A DNA stretch of 64,000 nucleotides from Brucella gallinifaecis (GTDB lineage: Bacteria; Pseudomonadota; Alphaproteobacteria; Rhizobiales; Rhizobiaceae): the NCBI RefSeq assembly GCF_006476605.1, contig NZ_ML636804.1, positions 1-64,000 on the forward strand. The letters run 5' to 3'. Of the stretch, positions 57,624-64,000 are shown in pieces; the first letter of the stretch is position 1; the number at the start of each line of letters is the position of its first letter. The notes beneath the pieces were generated by a model. That model ran no database searches. It worked only from the letters and a program-made list of their open reading frames with translations, and was not told where the DNA came from. Both the position numbers and the translations under genes were made by a program.

Positions 57624-57970
57624 AATGGTAACTCCCTGGCATTGGCAATCACAAGATCCCCCAGTCTTTCGACATAAAGCGCCCCTGTGACAGTTCTCTT
57701 TACGAGTACATTTCTGCGATCTTTTTCATCACGATGCCGGGATACGAGATCAAGCGCTCCCATCGTGTCGAGTGCGCGCGTAATCACCGGCTTGCTGACA
57801 TCAAGCTTTGCTGCAAGCCCACGCACCGTATGGGGCGGGGGTTCGAGATAAATGGTCAGAAGAATCGCTGTCTGCCGCGTTGTGAGGTCAGGCATTTCAT
57901 CGCGCACCTGCGCCAGCGACAATGTTCTTAGCAATGTCAGTGCCTGCAATGGCTTCAGTTCAACGGGCAT
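57620..57970 (-). CDS. MarR-family transcriptional regulator
   Basis: The 116-residue protein has a winged helix-turn-helix: LTTRQTAILLTIYLEPPPHTVRGLAAKLDVSKPVITRALDTMGALDLVSRHRDEKDRRNVLV, with the wing KDRRNVLV. It is shorter than typical MarR proteins (about 145 residues), and the dimerisation helices look reduced. It overlaps the NlpC gene start (57620-57623) and lies between M17 peptidase and NlpC/P60 on the same strand, so the three may be cotranscribed. Confidence 0.85.
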   Translation of the reverse strand: MPVELKPLQALTLLRTLSLAQVRDEMPDLTTRQTAILLTIYLEPPPHTVRGLAAKLDVSKPVITRALDTMGALDLVSRHRDEKDRRNVLVKRTVTGALYVERLGDLVIANARELPL

Positions 57971-58043
57971 ATTTTACGCAACGCTCAATATCGTTTCGGT
58001 TCCGTATTATTCAACGCCGTTTTCACTTTGCAGGCAAGCGATT

Positions 58044-59426
58044 TCACTGAGCAGGATATTTATGCTTGAGATATGCATAGACTGCACGAATGGCCTGTGC
58101 TTCCCCACCCACAGGCGAGGCAGGTTTTTCAACGGGCACCCAGCCAAAAATATCGAAATGCACCCAGCTTTTTGCTTTCTCGACAAAGCGGCTGAGGAAC
58201 AGGGCAGCCGTCACCGAACCGGCAAAGCCATCGGTGGTGACATTGTTGATATCTGCCACACGTGAGGACAGTTTTTGCGCATAGGGCTGCCAAAGCGGCA
58301 TACGCCACAGCGGATCGGCGCTCTCAACGGCCTTTGCGGCAATGTTTTCAGCCAGAACATCATCATGAGTATAGAATGGTGGCAGATCCGGGCCAAGCGC
58401 CACGCGTGCCGCACCCGTCAGTGTCGCCATATCGATGATGAGTTCCGGTTCTTCCTCATCGGCCAGTGTGAGCGCATCAGCCAGAACCAGACGGCCTTCC
58501 GCATCCGTATTGCCGATTTCAACACTCAGTCCCTTGCGGCTTTGCAATATATCGCTTGGCCGGAAAGCATTGCCTGCAATGGAATTTTCAACAGCCGGAA
58601 TGAGTACGCGCAACCGCACAGGCAATTTTGCATCCATGATGATGGAAGCAAGGCCCAGCACATTTGCAGCTCCGCCCATATCTTTTTTCATCAGCAACAT
58701 GCCGCTTGCTGGCTTGATGTCGAGACCGCCCGTATCAAAACAGACGCCTTTGCCAACCAGCGTGATCTTTGGATCGCTGTCCTTGCCCCATTGAAGATCG
58801 ATAAGACGCGGCGCAATACTGCCTGCGCGACCAACCGCATGAATCATCGGGAGATTCTGTTCAAGAAGCGCTTCACCTTCAACGGTGCCAAGAGACGCGC
58901 CATTTTTAAGTGCAAGATCACGTGCAGCCTGTTCCAGTGCATCCGGGCCCATGTCGTTGGTCGGCGTGTTGATGAGATCGCGTGCAAGCGTCACTGCATA
59001 GGCGATACGTTTGACTTCAGACGCATCCACATTGTCCGGCACGGCCAGACGGATCACCTTGTCGTTGCCCTTGCGGTAACGCGTGAAATTATAGCCGCCC
59101 ATCAGAAAGGCAAGGGTTACGAGTTCTGCATGATCTGGTCTGCCTTCAATATGCCACTCACCCTCGGGCAATCCGCGTGCAAGCTTTCCGGCAAGCAATT
59201 GTGACTGTCCGCCTTGCTCCGCCTCACCTGTACCAAAAAGCGCACCTGCAATCGTGCCGTCTTTACTGGGGAGTATGAGAACACGACCTGCCTCACCGTT
59301 AAAATCATTGGCCTTTGCCCAAGCGCTAGCATCCGGCGCAAGCCCCGCCTGATCGATTGCATTCTTTCCGATAAACCAGACAGGGCGGCTATCGGCTGAT
59401 TTCGCAGTAATGATTTCAACGGTCAT
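58044..59426 (-). CDS. Leucyl aminopeptidase family protein (M17)
   Basis: The 460-residue protein is an M17 metallo-aminopeptidase of the cytosol that removes N-terminal residues. It shows the metal-binding KGVCFDTGGLDIKPASGMLLMKKDMGGAA (the catalytic Lys and two Asp) and the signature NTDAEGRLVLADAL. The N-terminal macro-like domain is shorter than in E. coli PepA, nearer to PepB-like members. First gene of the minus-strand set leading to MarR and NlpC/P60. Confidence 0.93.
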   Translation of the reverse strand: MTVEIITAKSADSRPVWFIGKNAIDQAGLAPDASAWAKANDFNGEAGRVLILPSKDGTIAGALFGTGEAEQGGQSQLLAGKLARGLPEGEWHIEGRPDHAELVTLAFLMGGYNFTRYRKGNDKVIRLAVPDNVDASEVKRIAYAVTLARDLINTPTNDMGPDALEQAARDLALKNGASLGTVEGEALLEQNLPMIHAVGRAGSIAPRLIDLQWGKDSDPKITLVGKGVCFDTGGLDIKPASGMLLMKKDMGGAANVLGLASIIMDAKLPVRLRVLIPAVENSIAGNAFRPSDILQSRKGLSVEIGNTDAEGRLVLADALTLADEEEPELIIDMATLTGAARVALGPDLPPFYTHDDVLAENIAAKAVESADPLWRMPLWQPYAQKLSSRVADINNVTTDGFAGSVTAALFLSRFVEKAKSWVHFDIFGWVPVEKPASPVGGEAQAIRAVYAYLKHKYPAQ

Positions 59427-59467
59427 GACATTCCTCGGCGATTAAAATACGAACCAATCAATAAACA

Positions 59468-59499
59468 AATAGCCAGCTGGCGTGAACCGGCTGGCTATT
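59468..59499 (-). terminator. Hairpin between Flp-like gene and M17 peptidase
   Basis: AATAGCCAGC (59468-59477) is the exact complement of GCTGGCTATT (59490-59499). On the minus strand a moderate T-rich tail follows. Confidence 0.65.
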
Positions 59500-59523
59500 C
59501 AAATCTCTATGAGGTGAAATAAC

Positions 59524-59703
59524 TCAGTTTCGTTCGGTCATCTGAATTTGTGCTGCCTGATAGTCAAAGGCAGAAGCAGGCTTGCCGGCAAAAAGTGCCA
59601 TGCCACTGATGACAGCAATAATTGCAAGCGCAGCGATGAGTGTGCATTCAATCATCGCTGCACCTGATCTGTTTTTAAAGAAGCGCGTCATCAAAGCCGG
59701 CAT
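59524..59703 (-). CDS. Flp/Fap-type small pilin
   Basis: A 59-residue protein starts MPALMTRFFKNRSGAAMIEC and continues TLIAALAIIAVISGMALFAG. This fits Flp pilins of tight-adherence (Tad) type IV systems: a short leader, a Gly-Ala processing site, Glu at mature position 5, and one hydrophobic helix. It carries a Cys after the Glu where most Flp have a Tyr. No prepilin peptidase or tad genes are in the window, so it is an orphan pilin-like gene here. Confidence 0.8.
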   Translation of the reverse strand: MPALMTRFFKNRSGAAMIECTLIAALAIIAVISGMALFAGKPASAFDYQAAQIQMTERN

Positions 59704-59904
59704 ATTATTTACCCTGAACTGAAGTCTCGTTGGGGTTCCTTTTAGTGCCTGCCAATTGTGATGAGTTTAAGAAATAAGGAAAATAAAACCTTAATATAGC
59801 CCGGCTTCTGCTTCGATGTGGTTTGGGTTAACGGATGGCAAATGCCGGCAACTGGCATTATATGACCCTGACAGCTTGTTTCTTTTCTGCCTGAAAGATG
59901 AAAA

Positions 59905-60786
59905 ATGCCCGAATTGCCAGAGGTTGAAACTGTTCGCCGTGGTCTGGAACCTTTCATGGAGGGTTCAAAGATCGAAAAGATCGAGCAGAACAGGCCCGAT
60001 TTACGGTTTCCTTTTCCGGATCATTTTGCTGAACGCCTTTCGGGGCGGCACATCAAATCTCTCGGGCGACGGGCAAAATATCTGACGATACATCTTGATG
60101 ACGGGGTGTCGGTGATTTGTCATCTGGGCATGTCCGGTTCATTTCGAATCGAGGCTGATGACACGCAAGCCATGCCCGGCGGCTTTCATCATGAGCGATC
60201 CAAAATCGCTAAACATGACCATGTGGTTTTTCATCTTTTATGCGCAAATGGCTCGACAGCGCGGATTATTTATAATGATCCGCGGCGCTTCGGTTTCATG
60301 CTTCTTGCAGAAGATGGTGCTCTTGATGAACATCCTTTTCTTAAAGATCTGGGAGTTGAACCAACGGGCAACAGCCTTTCAGGTGAATTGCTCGGCTCAC
60401 TCTTTGCAGGCCGAAAGACACCGCTTAAAACAGCGCTTCTCGATCAGCGGCTGATTGCTGGCCTTGGCAATATCTATGTCTGTGAGGCGCTGTGGCGCTC
60501 ACATCTGTCACCGATGCGTGCAGCCGGTTCCATTGTTGATGACACAAATCTTCTCAACCGTCTGGCTGAAGATATTCGCAATGTGATTGCCGAGGCGATC
60601 AAAGCCGGTGGATCAAGCCTGAAAGACTATATTCAGGCTGATGGTGCACTTGGTTATTTCCAGCATTCGTTCTGTGTCTATGGACGAGAGGCTGAGCCCT
60701 GTCGCGCACCGGGCTGTAGCGGTATTATTGAGCGTGCGGTACAGTCGGGTCGTTCGACATTTTTCTGCGCATCCTGCCAAAGTTGA
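59905..60786 (+). CDS. mutM: Formamidopyrimidine-DNA glycosylase
   Basis: MutM (Fpg) excises 8-oxoguanine and ring-opened purines and nicks the resulting abasic site. The 293 residues start with the catalytic [13 protein letters not shown] (Pro2, Glu3), have [20 protein letters not shown] as the helix-two-turn-helix part, and end with a zinc finger ([26 protein letters not shown]). Length is normal. It precedes the enoyl-CoA hydratase by about 80 bases. Confidence 0.97.
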   Translation: MPELPEVETVRRGLEPFMEGSKIEKIEQNRPDLRFPFPDHFAERLSGRHIKSLGRRAKYLTIHLDDGVSVICHLGMSGSFRIEADDTQAMPGGFHHERSKIAKHDHVVFHLLCANGSTARIIYNDPRRFGFMLLAEDGALDEHPFLKDLGVEPTGNSLSGELLGSLFAGRKTPLKTALLDQRLIAGLGNIYVCEALWRSHLSPMRAAGSIVDDTNLLNRLAEDIRNVIAEAIKAGGSSLKDYIQADGALGYFQHSFCVYGREAEPCRAPGCSGIIERAVQSGRSTFFCASCQS

Positions 60787-60868
60787 GGTTTAGCGAACCT
60801 TGCCAAAGCGAGGCAAGCGGTTCAACTTGGCTGCAAGATACGAACAGATTAAGGGGAAGAGGCTTTTC

Positions 60869-61642
60869 ATGGCTTATGAAACGATTGTTGTAGAAACCCG
60901 GGGTGGCGTAGGGCTTATCCGTCTTAACCGGCCACAGGCGCTCAACGCGTTAAACAGCGTGGTTCTTGAAGAGCTGACCGAAGTTCTGGGCACGTTTGAT
61001 GCGGATGGCAAAATCGGCGCAATCGTTCTTACAGGCTCTGAAAAGGCTTTTGCGGCGGGTGCCGATATCAAGGAAATGCAGCCGATCAATTTCGTCGATG
61101 CCTATTTGCAGGACATGTTCGCCGACTGGCGCAAGGTCGATCGGGTGCGTAAGCCAATCATTGCGGCGGTTTCAGGCTATGCTTTGGGGGGCGGCTGTGA
61201 GCTGGCCATGATGTGCGATTTTATCATTGCTGCCACCAATGCCAAATTCGGCCAGCCGGAAATAACCCTTGGCATCATGCCGGGCATGGGCGGCTCACAG
61301 CGCCTTGCACGCTTTGTCGGTAAATCCAAGGCGATGGATATGTGCCTGACGGGACGGATGATGGATGCGCAGGAAGCCGAGCGCTGCGGTCTGGTTTCAC
61401 GACTTGTTGCACCGGAAGAACTGATCGAGGAAGCACTGAAAGCCGCCGAGCGTATCGCATCCTTCTCACAGCCATCGGTGCAGATGGTAAAAGAATCGGT
61501 CAACCGTTCGTATGAAACCACCCTTGATGAGGGATTGCGGTTTGAACGCCGTCTGTTTCATTCGCTTTTTGCAACACAAGACCAGAAAGAGGGCATGTCG
61601 GCTTTTATCGACAAACGCACGCCTTCATTCAAGAATCGCTGA
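60869..61642 (+). CDS. Enoyl-CoA hydratase
   Basis: A crotonase-fold enzyme that adds water to trans-2-enoyl-CoA in fatty-acid oxidation. From ATG 60869 there are 257 residues with the oxyanion-hole segments [12 protein letters not shown] and [18 protein letters not shown], and the catalytic glutamates in [10 protein letters not shown] and [18 protein letters not shown], typical of FadB1/EchA-like proteins. AAGGGGAAGAGG precedes the start. No other beta-oxidation genes are adjacent. Confidence 0.93.
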   Translation: MAYETIVVETRGGVGLIRLNRPQALNALNSVVLEELTEVLGTFDADGKIGAIVLTGSEKAFAAGADIKEMQPINFVDAYLQDMFADWRKVDRVRKPIIAAVSGYALGGGCELAMMCDFIIAATNAKFGQPEITLGIMPGMGGSQRLARFVGKSKAMDMCLTGRMMDAQEAERCGLVSRLVAPEELIEEALKAAERIASFSQPSVQMVKESVNRSYETTLDEGLRFERRLFHSLFATQDQKEGMSAFIDKRTPSFKNR

Positions 61643-61697
61643 TTTTATGTGTTTATTTGGCCGCGCTGATCTTTGCAGAGGCAGAAAAAATTGCCGG

Positions 61698-61719
61698 AAG
61701 GCCGTATATCCGGCCTTTT
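61698..61719 (+). terminator. Terminator after enoyl-CoA hydratase
   Basis: AAGGCCG (61698-61704) pairs with CGGCCTT (61711-61717), and T continue. Confidence 0.75.
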
Positions 61720-61874
61720 GGCAGGTGTTGCGATCAGAATCCTCGTTGACGTGAACTCAAAGCTGATCTATAAGCCCGCCACGGATCGGCGGCCCTAGGC
61801 ACTATGGCTGCCCTAGAGGTTTTGTGCCCGACGGTTATTGACCATGGGCTGCTGACAGAAAAAGAGAGGCATTT

Positions 61875-62141
61875 ATGGCCAATACTCCTTCGGCCAAGAA
61901 GGCAGTGCGCAAGATCGCTGCCCGCACCGAAATCAACAAGTCGCGTCGTTCGCGCGTTCGCACATTTCTCCGCAAGGTTGAAGATGCGCTTTTGAGCGGC
62001 GACAAGGAAGCAGCATCGATTGCATTCAAGGCAGCTGAGCCTGAACTGATGCGCGCTGCTTCAAAGGGCGTTGTTCACAAGAACACTGCTGCACGTAAGG
62101 TCTCTCGCCTTGCTGCACGCGTTAAGGCTTTGAATGCTTGA
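61875..62141 (+). CDS. rpsT: 30S ribosomal protein S20
   Basis: S20 binds 16S rRNA early in 30S assembly. The 88 residues have the family start [23 protein letters not shown] and a very basic all-helical composition, ending [25 protein letters not shown] precedes ATG 61875. A terminator follows, then the long gap before dnaA, an arrangement I recall from Brucella and related genera. Confidence 0.97.
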   Translation: MANTPSAKKAVRKIAARTEINKSRRSRVRTFLRKVEDALLSGDKEAASIAFKAAEPELMRAASKGVVHKNTAARKVSRLAARVKALNA

Positions 62142-62170
62142 TATAGCCTAAATTTAAAACTGGATTTTAG

Positions 62171-62197
62171 AACCCGGCTTATTGTTAGCCGGGTTTT
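62171..62197 (+). terminator. Terminator after rpsT
   Basis: AACCCGGCT (62171-62179) pairs perfectly with AGCCGGGTT (62187-62195), followed by T-rich sequence. Confidence 0.9.
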
Positions 62198-62342
62198 CTC
62201 TTTTTGAGCATTTTTCGAATGCCGGATAACATTGTTTTTGAATAATATTTTTTAGTATTCTTGCATGTTTATGCAAAACGGCTTCAGGAAATATGAAGGG
62301 ATTAATAGAATTTCTCTTATTTTTTCAAAAGCTTGCAGAATA

Positions 62343-62361
62343 TTATCCACATTTATCCACA
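62343..62361 (+). promoter_or_regulatory. Two tandem DnaA boxes
   Basis: TTATCCACA occurs at 62343-62351 and again at 62353-62361, both perfect matches to the TTATNCACA consensus, with one base between. They lie about 650 bases before dnaA next to an AT-rich tract. Autoregulation of dnaA or an origin are both possible. Confidence 0.75.
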
Positions 62362-63014
62362 GGGGCTTTGCAGGACTCGGAAGGGCTATTGAGTCAAGAA
62401 GATTTTTAAAAATTATTTTCTCAGAGGAGATATCGCGGTCTCCTAAAAAAACGCCAATCAAAACACATTGAATCCAAAGGCCTTATTTCTTTTGCACCCG
62501 ATTCCCTTCATCGGCAAACATGCATTGCAAGCCTTGATCGAAGAAAAAACTACAGATTCGAGGCTTGCTCTTTGCTGCAAGGCTTCGCTAAGGTTAAGCC
62601 ATAAGAGGGTAGGCCTTGAGCCTGGAGTTAGCATTAAATCAATAATTTGTCGGCGTGGGCAATCTTGCCTGCGATAGCTAAATTCTGGTCTTAAGTTCCT
62701 GTTCCTATTAAGTTTGTCATCTTTTGATGATTGCTTACTATTCATTAACTGGAATGCTGCTTTAGGCACATCCTCGTCAATTGAATGGTTGTCGCCAGAG
62801 TCGTTTGAGGCAATTGGCCTTGAGCAGGAATGGCAGCCTGATGAGCAGGGATTATATGTGTCTGAACACCGGGCCGGAAAGGAGAGCTTGGACATTGGTC
62901 CATGATCGATGTTTGAGGCAGTGATTTTTGAGTTTGTGTCTGACCTTCCTGGATGAAGTGTCAGTTTGAAATGAGTATCCGCGAGGTGGCTGGATCACAT
63001 GATCAGCTAACCTT

Positions 63015-64000
63015 ATGCAGGAAATAACGACAAGCGCCGTAAAAATGGCGCGTAAGAATGTGAAGGCAGGCGAGACGATGGCAATGATGACCGATAAGTC
63101 GGCGGCAACGATGGGTGATAATGCGCATGCGAACCGTATCCATGGATCTTCTGCAACAAGAAAAGAAAACGGCCTTGTGGTGAGTGCCGAAAATACGCTG
63201 AATGATGATGCCTTTGAACGCCTGACTGCAAAGCTCAAAGCACGTGTGGGCAGTGAGATTTATTCGAGCTGGTTTGGCCGTCTCAAGCTTGACGATCTCT
63301 CCAAGAGTGTTGCGCGCCTTTCTGTTCCGACTGCTTTCCTTCGTTCATGGATCAACAATCATTATTCCGAATTGTTGACCGAGCTCTGGCAGGAGGAAAA
63401 CCCGCAGATTCTTAAGGTCGAAGTGGTCGTGCGCGGCATGAGTCGCGTTGTTCGCACCGCGGCACCTGTTGAAACGCCGGAAGCCGTCGAAGCCAAATCG
63501 CCTGTCACTATGCGTGAAAAGATGGTGTTTCCTGTTGGTCAGCCTAGTGCTGAAAAGCGGGGTTCTGCTGTGGTTGCCGATTCGGTTGCAGCATCAGGTG
63601 CTGTGCTCGGCTCTCCCCTTGATCCACGTTATACGTTTGATTCTTTCATTGATGGCGCTTCTAATCGCGTTGCTCTTGCGGCCGCCCGCACCATTGCAGA
63701 AGCAGGCTCAAGCGCCGTGCGCTTCAATCCGCTTTTCATTCATGCATCCGTTGGCCTTGGCAAGACTCACCTTCTTCAGGCTATTGCCGCAGCAGCTCTC
63801 CAGCGTCAGGAAAAAGCACGGGTTGTCTATCTGACGGCTGAATATTTCATGTGGCGTTTTGCAACGGCCATCCGCGATAACAATGCCCTGTCCTTCAAGG
63901 AACAGCTGCGCGACATCGATCTTCTGGTTATTGATGACATGCAGTTCCTTCAGGGCAAATCGATCCAGCATGAGTTCTGTCATCTGCTCAATACATTGCT
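63015..64000 (+). CDS. dnaA: Chromosomal replication initiator protein DnaA (partial, 3' end beyond window)
   Basis: DnaA is the AAA+ protein that melts the origin and starts replication. About 328 codons are present; the frame is open at the window edge. The N-terminal domain I ([29 protein letters not shown]), a linker, and domain III with Walker [13 protein letters not shown] (about residue 246) and Walker [14 protein letters not shown] (about 304) are visible. ATG 63015 gives a 62-residue extension before domain I; ATG 63045 or 63078 may be used. The DNA-binding domain IV is outside the window. Confidence 0.95.
   Translation, partial: MQEITTSAVKMARKNVKAGETMAMMTDKSAATMGDNAHANRIHGSSATRKENGLVVSAENTLNDDAFERLTAKLKARVGSEIYSSWFGRLKLDDLSKSVARLSVPTAFLRSWINNHYSELLTELWQEENPQILKVEVVVRGMSRVVRTAAPVETPEAVEAKSPVTMREKMVFPVGQPSAEKRGSAVVADSVAASGAVLGSPLDPRYTFDSFIDGASNRVALAAARTIAEAGSSAVRFNPLFIHASVGLGKTHLLQAIAAAALQRQEKARVVYLTAEYFMWRFATAIRDNNALSFKEQLRDIDLLVIDDMQFLQGKSIQHEFCHLLNTL

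Larger units (their letters stand above)
62142..63014. other. Long noncoding gap before dnaA, origin-like features
   Basis: No gene is supported in about 870 bases. It holds the rpsT terminator, an AT-rich tract (62215-62350) and two DnaA boxes. The minus-strand frame at 62459-62895 and the plus-strand frame at 62714-62905 show no recognised family and no ribosome sites. The region must hold the dnaA promoter and may be replication-related. Confidence 0.5.

Noticed and set aside
62459-62895. 145-codon minus-strand frame before dnaA
   Set aside because: Irregular composition (many Cys, Ser and Arg), no motif or ribosome site. Likely chance in a noncoding stretch.
1-64000. tRNA, rRNA, insertion sequences, prophage, defence or toxin-antitoxin systems
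   Set aside because: None seen in the gene-free stretches or among the proteins. The window is conserved housekeeping chromosome, and I did not find a convincing undescribed multi-gene system.

Overview
The window reads as housekeeping chromosome of an alphaproteobacterium of the order Rhizobiales, most like the Brucella/Ochrobactrum group. The evidence is an Irr-type Fur regulator beside fabA-fabB-fabI, a PmtA phosphatidylethanolamine methyltransferase, a PraR-like regulator before metK, extended PstC and PstA permeases, a PHO-box-driven pst operon ending in phoB, and rpsT followed by dnaA. The gene order (dnaK-dnaJ ... pst-phoUB ... miaB-phoH-ybeY-corC-lnt ... rimP-nusA-ylxR-infB-rbfA-truB-rpsO-pnp ... 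mutM ... rpsT-dnaA) matches what I recall of one end of Brucella chromosome I running into dnaA. That match is from memory, not from a search.

Layout. 1-1.7 kb: a decayed stretch with three 3'-truncated genes (M20 amidohydrolase, nikR, a VOC protein) and an intact TetR regulator. 1.7-4.1 kb: an efflux pump under that regulator and a Gfo/Idh/MocA oxidoreductase. 4.1-7.8 kb: a 33-bp tandem repeat, then dnaK and dnaJ. 7.9-16.2 kb: pmtA, an FMN reductase, pyrF, DUF1330, SMP-30, gshB, comM and envelope or periplasmic proteins. 16.2-22.8 kb: the phosphate regulon pstSCAB-phoU-phoB. 23.4-27.1 kb: a SleB-like lipoprotein, two related small lipoproteins, an M29 aminopeptidase and dps. 27.3-35.3 kb: tsaB-rimI-plsC, miaB-phoH-ybeY-corC-lnt. 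35.4-38.1 kb: praR-like, metK, trmB. 38.2-49.3 kb: the translation and RNA cluster rimP-nusA-ylxR-infB-rbfA-truB-rpsO-pnp. 49.4-53.9 kb: an RsmC-like methyltransferase, fabI-fabB-fabA on the minus strand and divergent irr. 54-59.7 kb: metQ, SH3 and NlpC/P60 proteins, a 2-hydroxyacid dehydrogenase, MarR, an M17 aminopeptidase and a small Flp-type pilin. 59.9-64 kb: mutM, an enoyl-CoA hydratase, rpsT, an 870-bp gap with two DnaA boxes, and dnaA running off the end.

Most genes are intact and ordinary. I found no CRISPR array, prophage, insertion sequence, tRNA or rRNA, and no convincing undescribed system. The more interesting signals are small: a tail-to-tail deletion scar joining nikR and VOC remnants; a 33-bp minisatellite just upstream of the putative dnaK heat-shock promoter; a paired operator for the TetR/MFS unit; a family of GGGAACCGG palindromes; a pair of cysteine-patterned lipoproteins; a 59-residue pilin; and an AT-rich region with tandem DnaA boxes before dnaA.
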